From: Streptococcus parasanguinis
GTDB lineage: Bacteria > Bacillota > Bacilli > Lactobacillales > Streptococcaceae
DNA: 64,000 nt
NCBI RefSeq assembly: GCF_901875555.1
Contig: NZ_CABFMD010000004.1
Location: 1 to 64,000 of the forward strand
Direction of reading: 5' to 3'
Part shown: one piece after another, positions 15,719-24,272 of the stretch
How positions within the stretch are numbered: the stretch's first letter is position 1
How the letters are laid out: each line of letters starts with the position of its first letter
Notes under the pieces: generated by a model
The model's input: the letters and a program-made list of their open reading frames with translations, nothing else
Told to the model about the DNA's origin: nothing
The model's database searches: none
Translations under genes and position numbers: made by a program

Positions 15719-17581
15719 ATGTTAAGGAAAAAGTACAGAGATTATTTATGGTTTGTAACAGTAGTAGTTTTTATCGTTTGTGTAGTCGAAGGGATTATTT
15801 ATTATGCTGCGGTTGATAATACTTTTTTGAGATTGTCTTTAAATATTCAAAATGCTATAAAGGCCTATAAAATTGATCCAGATATCAGTCAAATAGATGC
15901 GATAAAATTTTTACATAGTCATAAAAATATCTTTTTCACGATTGTGACATACATTTATTGTATTGCTGTCATCACAGCACCTTTTTGTACCATTGGAGCG
16001 TTGATTATTTTTGTCAGAACCCCATTTTCATACTTAGTTGGTCTGGTTAACAGGAAGAAATTGACATCATTTTTGATTATAGGGAAAGGGGAAGATAGGG
16101 ATAAATTTGTTCAATTCTTATCAAAAGACTGTAAAGTAACCTTAATTGAGGAAGAAGTTCTACAAAGAGATATGAAGAATAAGTTGATCGAAATGGGCGT
16201 TTCGATTATTCAAAAATATCCAGATGTGACATATGATACCCTACTCAAAAAAGTTCACTTGGATAAATTTAATCATATTTTGCTCTGCGATCAGTATGTG
16301 TATGAGAATTATGTTTATCTAAAAATGATCAATAAAATATACGAACATGAGACTCATTTTGAAGATAACCTGTCCTGTCCATCCATTTATTTCACTTGCA
16401 ATGATCCGGTTTTCGAAAAATTAATGTTTAAAAAAGATAGTGAAAGCAATATGGAGTTTAGGAATGTCCAGCTCCTAAATGTTCAAAAGAAAGCTGTTGA
16501 GAATATGTTTGAAAAATATCCTATTTTTCAACAGTCAAATGGTGAAAATCAGGCAACAGACGATGTTCACATTGGTATTGTAGGGTTTGGTGATTTTGGG
16601 CAGCGTACATTGATTGAAGCCATGTCTTTATCGGTTTTATCGGCAGACTCTACGATTCTATTTGATATTTTCGATAAAGATATGAAGGACAAAATAGGTA
16701 TTTTTCTTAATAATTTTCACCAAGATATTGTGAATGGATTGTCCTATAAGGAGATTGAAATTATTGAGGGTGAAAAAATTGGACAATATAGCCTGACTCT
16801 ACCAAACAAAAATGTGGGATCTGAATCTTCACGCATGTTTGAAGTTGATGGGAAGATGGAGATCAGATTTTGGAATATCGATGCAGAATCATTGCAATTC
16901 AAACGAATCATTTCCGACTGTCATGCAGAAAATAGTTTTACCTATTTTGTGGTTTGTACAGGAAGCAATCATTATAAGATGGGGTTGTTGGAAAGTATAC
17001 GAAAAATGAATACTGGAGAGAATTCTCAGGAATTTACAGGTCAAATGATTGTTTGCGGACAATCTCCAGATTTGGAGCCAGGTATGTTATTCATAGATCC
17101 GGATGAAGATGTATACTCCTATAAAGCGATTCGAAATGAAGATATTATAAACCAAGCCAAGCTTTTCAATTATAACTATACCTGTATGCACAATACAGGA
17201 AAACATCTAGATTCTTCTCTAAAAAATCGCGAGAATATAGAGATTGAATGGGAAAAGTTAGATTTATTTCATAGAGAGTCCTCTATCAGACAATCGATGC
17301 ATCAATCAACAAAAAGGAATTATATCTTAGCAAAAGAAGAATTTTCTGATGTCACTCAAAGTGCAGTTAAAGAAGAATTGGAAAAAATCGAACACCGTCG
17401 CTGGAGTCTATTCATGATCTCCAGGGGTTATAAATGGGATCCAATAAAAGACAATGCAAAACAAACTCATGATTGCATTACAAATTGGGAGCATTTGAAA
17501 AAGGAACAAGATGTAAAGATATTAGAATACGATTTTACACCTTATGTCATCATCCTTAAAGAAAATCATAAGGATAGCTGA
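15719..17581 (+). CDS. Membrane protein with two TrkA/Rossmann-like regions and a C-terminal RyR domain
   Basis: This 620-residue protein starts at the ATG at 15719 (GGAG six bases upstream; a TTG just before is less likely). Two membrane helices lie at about 10-32 and 71-99. A first TrkA-N-like region begins at 116 (TSFLIIGKGEDRDKF). A second Rossmann region has a glycine motif GIVGFGDFGQRTL at 286-298. Residues about 515-605 form an RyR domain (EKIEHRRWSLFMISRG, then the THDCITNW motif). RyR domains occur in ryanodine receptors and in some bacterial proteins tied to nucleotide signalling. The layout suggests a ligand-gated membrane protein. It faces the TIR operon across a shared terminator, and I infer that they work together. 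Confidence 0.75.
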   Translation: MLRKKYRDYLWFVTVVVFIVCVVEGIIYYAAVDNTFLRLSLNIQNAIKAYKIDPDISQIDAIKFLHSHKNIFFTIVTYIYCIAVITAPFCTIGALIIFVRTPFSYLVGLVNRKKLTSFLIIGKGEDRDKFVQFLSKDCKVTLIEEEVLQRDMKNKLIEMGVSIIQKYPDVTYDTLLKKVHLDKFNHILLCDQYVYENYVYLKMINKIYEHETHFEDNLSCPSIYFTCNDPVFEKLMFKKDSESNMEFRNVQLLNVQKKAVENMFEKYPIFQQSNGENQATDDVHIGIVGFGDFGQRTLIEAMSLSVLSADSTILFDIFDKDMKDKIGIFLNNFHQDIVNGLSYKEIEIIEGEKIGQYSLTLPNKNVGSESSRMFEVDGKMEIRFWNIDAESLQFKRIISDCHAENSFTYFVVCTGSNHYKMGLLESIRKMNTGENSQEFTGQMIVCGQSPDLEPGMLFIDPDEDVYSYKAIRNEDIINQAKLFNYNYTCMHNTGKHLDSSLKNRENIEIEWEKLDLFHRESSIRQSMHQSTKRNYILAKEEFSDVTQSAVKEELEKIEHRRWSLFMISRGYKWDPIKDNAKQTHDCITNWEHLKKEQDVKILEYDFTPYVIILKENHKDS

Positions 17582-17600
17582 TTTGCTCGTGGAATCATCA

Positions 17601-17632
17601 AAAAACAGGCGATGTATTATCGTCTGTTTTTT
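17601..17632. terminator. Bidirectional terminator between the RyR gene and the TIR operon
   Basis: AAACAGGCGAT and ATCGTCTGTTT form a hairpin with one G-U pair, with A-runs on one side and T-runs on the other. It lies in the 56-base gap between two convergent transcripts. Confidence 0.75.
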
Positions 17633-17637
17633 GGTTT

Positions 17638-18288
17638 TTATTTTTCGTCAATGAGAAATTGGCTATAGCCTTGGCTGACTAAATTGTCATATGCATTCAT
17701 AACTTCCTCTGGAATGGTAACAGGAAGTTGAAAACCAAGCTCTGGATAAATGATCAATCTTTGGAGATCCCCCACCATTAAGTGAATCATTCTTTCTTTG
17801 TTTGTTTCATTTTTAATGTATTCGTCAAATGAAAGATGAGGTGGTTCTACAAACCATTCTACTTCTGGCCATTGTATTTGAGCAGTTGCTAGGGCTCGGC
17901 GGCTGAGGTAGTTTTTACAGACGATGGTTCCGGTTGAAACAGGGATATTGCAAGACTCCAATAGCTTCTTAGAAAATGTAAAATTTTCTCCGGAATTAGT
18001 AGCTCTATTTTCAATGAAAATTTTATCTTGTGGGACCCCTTCATGGATACAGATTTGAGCGTAGGTTTCTGCTTCGGTAGTGTCCCAGATAGTCTTTGTG
18101 ATTTTTCCATAACCGCCGCTACAAATCAAAAAGGGAGCTTTTCCTTGATGGAAAAGAGTAGCTGCATGATTGGCAACACGTAAATCATGGGACCCCATGA
18201 CAAGTAAGAAGTCGGTCCTTTTTGTGACTCTTGTTTGATTATGAAAATCATATAAGACCTTAGCCTTTTGTAATATTCTTTCTTGCAT
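17638..18288 (-). CDS. DUF218 (YdcF/SanA-like) protein
   Basis: This 216-residue protein has the DUF218 fold. LLVMGSHD at about 28-35 is the first strand and acidic turn, FLICSGGYG at about 54-62 the second, and AETYAQICIHEGVP followed by ENRATNSGEN near 95-105 is the family signature. DUF218 proteins are poorly understood; E. coli YdcF binds a nucleotide-type ligand (S-adenosylmethionine) and SanA/ElyC act in envelope processes. There is no membrane helix here, so it is cytoplasmic. It is the last gene of a three-gene operon, 10 bases after the phosphatase gene. A role in handling a nucleotide signal from the TIR protein is inference. Confidence 0.75.
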   Translation of the reverse strand: MQERILQKAKVLYDFHNQTRVTKRTDFLLVMGSHDLRVANHAATLFHQGKAPFLICSGGYGKITKTIWDTTEAETYAQICIHEGVPQDKIFIENRATNSGENFTFSKKLLESCNIPVSTGTIVCKNYLSRRALATAQIQWPEVEWFVEPPHLSFDEYIKNETNKERMIHLMVGDLQRLIIYPELGFQLPVTIPEEVMNAYDNLVSQGYSQFLIDEK

Positions 18289-18298
18289 AGATCATTTT

Positions 18299-19093
18299 CT
18301 AAAATTCGACTAGGATAGCACTGACATCATCATGCTGTTTAACATCTAAATTCGTGGCCTTGTTCTCCCAATTTCTAAGAGAATGAAGTGCACAGGAGAG
18401 AGTGACCTTGCCCTCTAGAATATCGGAGATAGAGTACAAGGAGTTGCTGAAAATACGTTCGAAACCATCTGAGAACAGTAAACATTTTTTGATTTCTTTT
18501 GTTTTATAGTGACACTCAAGAAACTGTGTTTGAAATGGTCCTTTTAGTGCCACTGTCCAGAAACCATCAGCTGTATTCATCACTTTACGGTTTTGCGTCA
18601 TCTGTTTTTTGACAGCTTCCGTGCTATCTTGACCAGAACGTAAAGCTTCATTTTTAATGGCTTTTGTTAAATTTGAAAAATGTCTAATTCGATCATCGGT
18701 TAAAATTTTTATGTCACCTGTATGAAGTTGAATGACTAGAGTACAATCCCCAATTACATATCCATGGAGATGTTCATCCTCCGTTTGAATTCCCGCTAGG
18801 ACAGCACACGGTAAAGTTGCTTCATCGAATTTCTTTAAAACACTTGAGTGAGAAGCGTTTAACTGATCTGTAATCTTTTTACAGATTTCAGGTAGGCTAA
18901 CATCGCTGTTTAAAGGAATTTCTTTGGCAAGATGATCTGAAAGCCACTCTGCTTGAGAATGATAAGGTGAAATGGGGATGACTTGGATAGGGCTAGAGCC
19001 GTCAATCACTCCAGCTATGTTGTTAGCGCTAAAGATTCTATCTTCTCCCCATGAATGATTTGGGAAATCAAGGATTTGGTCTACTATTTTCAT
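18299..19093 (-). CDS. PP2C-like protein phosphatase
   Basis: This 264-residue protein starts at the ATG at 19091-19093, four bases after the TIR stop codon and with AGG inside that gene. The upstream frame to 19132 lies within the TIR gene and is rejected. Metal-binding PP2C motifs are present: GEDR (Asp18), GVIDGSS (Asp31, Gly32), GYVIGDCTL in the middle, LLFSDGFERI, and HDDVSAILVEF at the end. The fold is compact, without membrane helix. It would dephosphorylate Ser/Thr on a protein partner; no kinase gene lies in the cluster, so a housekeeping kinase could supply the phosphate. It is the middle gene of the TIR operon. Confidence 0.75.
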   Translation of the reverse strand: MKIVDQILDFPNHSWGEDRIFSANNIAGVIDGSSPIQVIPISPYHSQAEWLSDHLAKEIPLNSDVSLPEICKKITDQLNASHSSVLKKFDEATLPCAVLAGIQTEDEHLHGYVIGDCTLVIQLHTGDIKILTDDRIRHFSNLTKAIKNEALRSGQDSTEAVKKQMTQNRKVMNTADGFWTVALKGPFQTQFLECHYKTKEIKKCLLFSDGFERIFSNSLYSISDILEGKVTLSCALHSLRNWENKATNLDVKQHDDVSAILVEF

Positions 19094-19097
19094 AATT

Positions 19098-20354
19098 TTA
19101 CCTGAAATAAACAAGCCAACAATATAAAACAATGATCAAGGATAGAAGAATTATATTGTTGAGAAGAATAAATTTTTTAAAACGTTTTTCTAACTGTTGG
19201 TTTTCCATCTTACAAATGATCGATTCTTTTGAAATACTATACTGGAGAATCCGAATAAAGGAATCCTTTCTTTCACGATCTTCCAAATCGATTGCTTTTT
19301 TTATAAAGTGAAGACCGGCTGGATAATCACCAGAATAAGCTAGAAGTTTACCGTAAATATAGTAATTTTTAGGATAATCTTTTTTTAGTTCATTTGCTTT
19401 ATGAATGGAGTCGATCGCTTCTTGAAGATGTGCCTTGTATCTTGAAGAATTGTTTTCTAATCCCAATGCTACCAGTTCCGAATAAGTAATATAGACTCCA
19501 TAATTCTGTTGGATCTGTTGCCGAGCTTCATTCGCAAAACAAATAGCCTTATCTAGGTTTTCAAATTCATCAATCGTTTCATCATATTTAAACTTATAGT
19601 ATTGAGATAATACGATGTTGTTGAAAGGATGATCTTGGAAGCTTGAGCTATATTGCTCGATGAAATGATACAATTTAGACTTTTCTTCTCGTCTGCGATA
19701 GAAGGTGAAGATAGTATAGTAGGCTAGAAATTGAATGTCATTTGCTTGGTCAGAATCTAATAATGGGATTAACTGTTTGTTGATTTTCTCTTCAGTTAAC
19801 TTCTTGCAGATGTTTTTGATTTCGTCTGTAAAATGATCTTTTTTGTTTTGGGCAATGGTGTTAAAAATCTGGACATATTCTCCAAATTTCATCTGAGTTT
19901 GGGTGCTTGGAGAGAGTGAATCTTTGATGCTATTTAATAAACGATCTGGTTTTTCGTCATTGAAAGTTCTGATATAGTGTTTTTTTAAAACGGCCTGGAT
20001 ATCAGTTGGGATCTCAGAGGCTTTAGGATATTGAGTATCGTTAAATAATAGAGGAATGATATTCTTATGATGTGATAGAGCTAAGGCGATTTCTTTTCGA
20101 ACCCAGTCAGAATCTTGTTGGATCCTCAATTGATGATTTGAATCTTTCATTCCAAAATAGGATTTGGTAACGATCAAAATCACATCATTACATTCTTCTA
20201 GGTGTTTTTTGATGGTCAAATCAAAATCATTTCCTGGATGGATGTCTTTCTGATCAAAGAAAACACGACACCCCGAATTGGTTAGTTTTTCTGAAAGAAA
20301 ACGAGCATGCATTAAACCATCTTCTCGTCTGTAACTAATAAAAACATCTGTCAT
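19098..20354 (-). CDS. TIR-domain protein with TPR-like repeats and a C-terminal membrane anchor
   Basis: This 418-residue protein has an N-terminal TIR domain of about 140 residues: MTDVFISYRREDG at the start, RVFFDQKDIHPG (30-41), DVILIVTKSYF, and DSDWVRKEIALAL, in which Glu88 matches the catalytic glutamate of NAD-cleaving TIRs. About 160-390 is helical with TPR-like repeats. The last 24 residues (from FILLNNIILL) are one membrane helix. AGAGG lies nine bases before the ATG. Bacterial TIR proteins cleave NAD to kill the cell or to make a cyclic ADP-ribose signal, mostly in phage defence. It heads a three-gene operon and faces an RyR-domain membrane protein. Confidence 0.82.
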   Translation of the reverse strand: MTDVFISYRREDGLMHARFLSEKLTNSGCRVFFDQKDIHPGNDFDLTIKKHLEECNDVILIVTKSYFGMKDSNHQLRIQQDSDWVRKEIALALSHHKNIIPLLFNDTQYPKASEIPTDIQAVLKKHYIRTFNDEKPDRLLNSIKDSLSPSTQTQMKFGEYVQIFNTIAQNKKDHFTDEIKNICKKLTEEKINKQLIPLLDSDQANDIQFLAYYTIFTFYRRREEKSKLYHFIEQYSSSFQDHPFNNIVLSQYYKFKYDETIDEFENLDKAICFANEARQQIQQNYGVYITYSELVALGLENNSSRYKAHLQEAIDSIHKANELKKDYPKNYYIYGKLLAYSGDYPAGLHFIKKAIDLEDRERKDSFIRILQYSISKESIICKMENQQLEKRFKKFILLNNIILLSLIIVLYCWLVYFR

Positions 20355-20584
20355 AAATGAAAACCTCTTTTGAAACCTTTAGCTACATACCATTATATCA
20401 AGAAAAGTGAGAAAAGAATTTTATTTATCTCCTTGTTAACGATTTAGACGATCAATTAGATGATATGTTTTTGTTAGTGGACTATGTCTTTTGCTTAGAT
20501 ACTATTTTACCAAAAGCTGTTCATGAAAGCATGGAAATTTCCATTTTACAAAATAGCTGAGTCTTGGATTTGAGTTTAGAAAAA
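20355..20584. other. Gap upstream of the TIR operon
   Basis: This 230-base stretch should hold the TIR operon promoter on the minus strand. On the plus strand a frame of about 50 codons (about 20409-20560) encodes LDDMFLLVDYVFCLDTILP but has no start codon with a ribosome site. I cannot identify it; it may be a gene fragment. Confidence 0.4.
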
Positions 20585-20631
20585 CCACCCTATCTTCCAC
20601 AGTCAAACATGACTGTAGAAAATAGGGTGGA
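20585..20631 (-). terminator. Long hairpin terminator of the CsbD gene
   Basis: Arms of about 21 bases (CCACCCTATCTTCCACAGTCA and a near-complement) meet around AACA. On the minus strand the hairpin is followed by TTTTTCT. It ends the CsbD transcript and marks the right border of the island. Confidence 0.8.
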
Positions 20632-20647
20632 TCTAGGATGTTAAGGC

Positions 20648-20851
20648 TTAGTTATCGTCTTTGTGAAAGATATTCTTCACGCCCTTGATAGCTCCTTCAA
20701 CAGCTTCTTTTGCATCTTCAGCAACTTCTTTTGCTTTTGAAGCAACTTTTTCAGCAGTGCCTTCAGCTTCTGTTTTTTTATCGCCGGTTAATTTACCGAA
20801 GCCTTCTTTAACAGAGCCTTTTACTTGGTTCAATTTTTCTTCTAATGACAT
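20648..20851 (-). CDS. CsbD-family stress protein
   Basis: This 67-residue protein starts at the ATG at 20849-20851, behind GGAGGTGACGCT. The sequence shows the CsbD pattern: [20 protein letters not shown] near the start, then [12 protein letters not shown], followed by lysine- and alanine-rich helix repeats. CsbD proteins are small, soluble general-stress proteins of unknown mechanism. A strong promoter on the minus strand (TTGACT at 20965-20970, 17-base spacer, TATACT at 20942-20947) and its own terminator make it monocistronic. Confidence 0.85.
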   Translation of the reverse strand: MSLEEKLNQVKGSVKEGFGKLTGDKKTEAEGTAEKVASKAKEVAEDAKEAVEGAIKGVKNIFHKDDN

Positions 20852-20941
20852 AGCGTCACCTCCGTTAAGTAAATAGTTTTTCAATCTGAATTTAAGACAG
20901 TTCATTTTAAAAATTAAAACTATTTAGCTCAGATTAATATA

Positions 20942-20970
20942 AGTATATGCTTTATGAAATGGAAAGTCAA
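20942..20970 (-). promoter_or_regulatory. Promoter of the CsbD gene
   Basis: On the minus strand TTGACT and TATACT are separated by 17 bases, giving a leader of about 85 bases. The rest of 20971-21106 shows nothing else. Confidence 0.7.
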
Positions 20971-21106
20971 ATAATCGTTACGGTATTCTAAAAGTTAGAG
21001 TAAGTCCTTACGATTTCGTGAAAAAGAGGAATGAATAAGTCGTTGTCCTGTTTTCTTCTATCCTTGACTCTTCCCTCACTGCGTCGTATAATACTCTATA
21101 TCAATG

Positions 21107-21145
21107 AAAAATCACCTTTTGTCATTGCGCAAAGGGTGATTTTAT
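21107..21145 (+). terminator. Hairpin before the VanZ-RDD gene
   Basis: AAAATCACC and GGGTGATTTT form an 8-9 bp hairpin 20 bases before the next start. It may stop stray transcription or sit in the leader of the next gene. Confidence 0.45.
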
Positions 21146-21165
21146 GAGTGTAAAAAGGAGACACA

Positions 21166-22269
21166 ATGGGCTATATTTCTACAATTAAAACAGCTGTTCA
21201 GCTCTTTCCTTTCCTGGCCTTTTTGCTGACCGTACCCTACATGATTTTGAATTACCGAAAATATGGCTCGGTCAATAAATTGCGGGTGCTGATTTTCTAT
21301 TCTTTTATGCTTTACTTGATGACGGTCTATCTGTTGGTGGTCTTGCCCCTGCCGGATCCAAGTAAGATCCATACCAGCTACTCGAAAATGATTAATCTTT
21401 ATCCGTTTGCCTTTGTGGTGGATTTTTTCAAGGAGAGTCCTTTTGAATTAACACAGACAAGCACTTGGCTTCAGGCTCTTAAGCATCCGACTTTTTACGT
21501 ACCGGCTTTTAATGTTTTGATGTTGATTCCTTTTGGGATGTATCTGCGCTATTATTTCAAGTGTGGCTTTAAGAAGACGATATTCCTGACGGCCCTCTTT
21601 AGTCTCTTTTTGGAGTTGACCCAGTTGTCAGGGCTCTATTTTCTATATCCGGGTCCCTACCGCCTAGCAGATGTCGATGATATTATTCAAAATACCACTG
21701 GTGGTGGAGTGGGTTATCTGCTTGGTTGGTTCCTGGTTTGGTTACTGCCAACACGAGATGAAATCGACCAGCATTCTTTCCGAGTGGGGACGAGAGTCTC
21801 TGGTCTTCGGATTGGACTTGCCTTCTTTATCGACTTTGTGATGCTATCCTTACTTTACGCGCTGATCGAGCGTTTAGGGGCGATTCCTTATGTAGCGGTT
21901 TTGGCTGTTTATTTTGGCCTGATTCCTTTGTGGCGGGGCAAAACCTTGGGAATGGCTTTGCTGAAATTCCGCCTGCATTTTGAAAAGCAAAAATGGCTTC
22001 GCACCATCTGGCGTGGGATCCTAGTAGTCGGCTATTTCTATCTGATTCCTCAGGGATTGTTCTATTTGATTTCGTTCTTGAACAGCGATTTGACGGATAA
22101 TTCCCTCTTGACCCTATCCATGATCTTATTGCTCTTCTTTATGCTCTTATTGTACCTCATTCTCACCCTTGCCATCATCTTGCTCAATCGTCGTTTTGCA
22201 TTTGACCGTTTAGCTGGAGCTGAGTATGAGAGTACGGTGTGTGTAAAGGAAGAGATCCTAAAGGATTGA
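21166..22269 (+). CDS. VanZ-like and RDD-domain membrane protein
   Basis: This 367-residue protein has about eight membrane segments. The first 200 residues are a VanZ domain: NLYPFAFV, the conserved region around FNVLMLIPFGMYLRY, and RLADVDDIIQNTTGGGVGYLLG. The last 160 residues form an RDD domain (RIGLAFFIDFVMLSLLYALIE, then GKTLGMALLKFRL). VanZ proteins give low-level resistance to teicoplanin in some hosts and otherwise act in the envelope by unknown means. The start has AAAAGGAG. It is followed by a copy of the dispersed 180-bp repeat acting as terminator. Confidence 0.85.
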   Translation: MGYISTIKTAVQLFPFLAFLLTVPYMILNYRKYGSVNKLRVLIFYSFMLYLMTVYLLVVLPLPDPSKIHTSYSKMINLYPFAFVVDFFKESPFELTQTSTWLQALKHPTFYVPAFNVLMLIPFGMYLRYYFKCGFKKTIFLTALFSLFLELTQLSGLYFLYPGPYRLADVDDIIQNTTGGGVGYLLGWFLVWLLPTRDEIDQHSFRVGTRVSGLRIGLAFFIDFVMLSLLYALIERLGAIPYVAVLAVYFGLIPLWRGKTLGMALLKFRLHFEKQKWLRTIWRGILVVGYFYLIPQGLFYLISFLNSDLTDNSLLTLSMILLLFFMLLLYLILTLAIILLNRRFAFDRLAGAEYESTVCVKEEILKD

Positions 22270-22287
22270 ACTGAATAGTTGATATAG

Positions 22288-22468
22288 GAGGCTGGGACAA
22301 AAGTCCTAGCCTCTCAATTATCTTTGGATTGTCGAGCAAGCCGCAGTGGTTGAGTGGGCTCTACTACGCTGATTTCATCAGCTTTTACAGCCCTACTCAA
22401 CTGTGCGGAGGTGGGACGACGAAATCGAATTCTAACGAATGACCGATTTCTGTCCCACTCTCTTTTTT
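22288..22468 (+). repeat. Dispersed terminator-like repeat, subfamily A, copy 1
   Basis: Three hairpins in a row: GAGGCTGGGAC with GTCCTAGCCTC; a long stem from GCAGTGGTTGAGTGGGCT to AGCCCTACTCAACTGTGC with an inner GCTGAT-TTC-ATCAGC; and GTGGGACGACGAAATCG with CGATTTCTGTCCCAC, then a T-run. Directly follows the VanZ-RDD gene. Confidence 0.9.
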
Positions 22469-22565
22469 AAATACGCGGAAAATATACGAACGTTTCCAGT
22501 TGAGAAGGGCGATTTTAAGGGGAATGTGCTACAATGGAAGCAAATAGATAGAATGGAGCAGTGAA

Positions 22566-22832
22566 ATGAAAGCAATTATTACAGTCGTCGGAAAAGACCA
22601 AAAAGGAATCGTAGCCGGTGTCGCAACGAAAGTGGCAGAGTTGGGACTCAATATCGACGATATTTCTCAAACCGTATTGGATGAATACTTTACCATGATG
22701 GCGGTCGTCTCATCAGATGAGAAAAAAGATTTCACCCAGCTTCGTTCAGAATTGGAAGAATTCGGTCAGTCTCTTCATGTGAAAATTAACATCCAAAGTG
22801 CTGCGATTTTTGATGCCATGCACAATTTGTAA
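22566..22832 (+). CDS. ACT-domain protein (UPF0237)
   Basis: This 88-residue protein is a single ACT domain: MKAIITVVGKDQKGIVAGVA starts with the ligand-loop motif, followed by NIDDISQTVLDEYFTMMAVV. ACT domains bind amino acids. Its partner is always the UPF0210 gene that follows 18 bases later, as in pneumococcus. GGAG lies nine bases before the start. Probably a regulatory subunit or sensor for the neighbour; the ligand is unknown. Confidence 0.9.
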   Translation: MKAIITVVGKDQKGIVAGVATKVAELGLNIDDISQTVLDEYFTMMAVVSSDEKKDFTQLRSELEEFGQSLHVKINIQSAAIFDAMHNL

Positions 22833-22850
22833 GATAGGGGTTGAGAATTT

Positions 22851-24188
22851 ATGGACATTAAACAGGTAACAGAAACCATTGCCATGATTGAGGAACAGAA
22901 CTTTGATGTTCGGACCATCACCATGGGGATTTCGCTTCTAGATTGTATTGATCCAGATATCGATAAGGCAGCAGAAAAAGTCTACCAAAAGATTGTGACA
23001 AAGGCTAAGGATCTTGTGGCCGTTGGGGACGAAATTGCGGCAGAACTGGGGATTCCGATTGTCAACAAGCGGGTTTCGGTCACTCCGATTTCCATTATCG
23101 GAGCAGCGACCGATGCGACAGATTATGTACCTTTTGCCAAGGCGCTAGATCGTGCGGCGAAAGAGATCGGAATTAACTTTATCGGTGGCTTCTCAGCCTT
23201 GGTTCAAAAAGGCTACCAAAAAGGGGATGAGATCCTTATCAATTCTATTCCTCGCGCTCTAGCAGAGACCGATTTTGTCTGCTCTTCAGTCAATATCGGA
23301 TCGACCAAGACAGGGATCAATATGACAGCTGTCCGAGATATGGGCCGTATCATTAAAGAAGCTTCCCAAGCAGATCCAATGGGGCCAGGGAAACTGGTGG
23401 TCTTTGCCAATGCAGTAGAAGATAATCCATTTATGGCGGGTGCCTTTCATGGTGTCGGTGAAGCGGATGTCGTCATCAACGTTGGGGTTTCAGGACCTGG
23501 TGTTGTCCAACGGGCCATTGAAAAAGTTCCTGGTGCAAGCTTTGATGTTTTGGCTGAAACCATCAAGAAAACAGCCTTCAAGATTACCCGTGTTGGCCAA
23601 TTAGTCGGTCAAATGGCTAGTGAGCGCCTTGGTGTGGAGTTTGGGATCGTCGACTTGTCTCTCGCGCCAACACCAGCTGTTGGGGATTCGGTTGCCCGTG
23701 TCCTTGAAGCGATGGGGCTTGAAGTAGTCGGAACCCATGGAACTACAGCAGCGCTCGCTCTGCTCAATGACCAAGTGAAAAAGGGCGGCATCATGGCTTG
23801 TAACCAAGTCGGTGGGCTGTCAGGTGCCTTCATTCCGGTCTCAGAAGATGAAGGGATGATTGCGGCGGTCCAATCGGGTCATATCAACCTGGAAAAATTG
23901 GAAGCCATGACGGCCATCTGCTCCGTTGGTCTGGATATGATTGCCATCCCAGCTGATACTCCAGCTACGACCATTGCAGCCATGATCGCAGATGAAGCAG
24001 CTATTGGGGTGATCAACCAAAAAACAACAGCGGTTCGAATCATTCCTTATGGCAAGGAAGGGGATATGTTGGAATTAGGTGGCCTGCTTGGATATGCTCC
24101 TGTAATGAAGGTGAACAAGGCTTCGTCAGCTGATTTTATTGCCCGTGGTGGTCAAATCCCAGCTCCGGTTCATAGCTTTAAAAACTAA
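22851..24188 (+). CDS. UPF0210 (DUF711) protein
   Basis: This 445-residue cytoplasmic protein has the UPF0210 family length and pattern ([19 protein letters not shown] at the start, [27 protein letters not shown], and [21 protein letters not shown]). The family resembles glycyl-radical enzyme folds but lacks proven chemistry. It is co-transcribed with the ACT protein. I know no firm function. Confidence 0.88.
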   Translation: MDIKQVTETIAMIEEQNFDVRTITMGISLLDCIDPDIDKAAEKVYQKIVTKAKDLVAVGDEIAAELGIPIVNKRVSVTPISIIGAATDATDYVPFAKALDRAAKEIGINFIGGFSALVQKGYQKGDEILINSIPRALAETDFVCSSVNIGSTKTGINMTAVRDMGRIIKEASQADPMGPGKLVVFANAVEDNPFMAGAFHGVGEADVVINVGVSGPGVVQRAIEKVPGASFDVLAETIKKTAFKITRVGQLVGQMASERLGVEFGIVDLSLAPTPAVGDSVARVLEAMGLEVVGTHGTTAALALLNDQVKKGGIMACNQVGGLSGAFIPVSEDEGMIAAVQSGHINLEKLEAMTAICSVGLDMIAIPADTPATTIAAMIADEAAIGVINQKTTAVRIIPYGKEGDMLELGGLLGYAPVMKVNKASSADFIARGGQIPAPVHSFKN

Positions 24189-24217
24189 GAGAAATCTAGT
24201 ATAATAGAAGAAAATAG

Positions 24218-24251
24218 AAAAGTCTGTGATGATGAAACTCCAGACTTTTTT
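24218..24251 (+). terminator. Hairpin between UPF0210 and the phosphatase genes
   Basis: AAAAGTCTG and CAGACTTTTTT form a hairpin with a T-run. A TATAAT lies at 24200-24205, just before it, so it may also sit in the leader of the next gene. Confidence 0.6.
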
Positions 24252-24272
24252 CATTGTACAAAGGAGAGCAGA

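Noticed and set aside
20409..20560. Open plus-strand frame encoding LDDMFLLVDYVFCLDTILP
   Set aside because: It has no start codon with a ribosome site and matches nothing I know; mentioned only in the gap entry.
24200..24251. Attenuator for the first histidine phosphatase gene (TATAAT followed by a hairpin)
   Set aside because: No convincing -35 is present and no antiterminator pairing is visible; treated as a terminator of the upstream genes.
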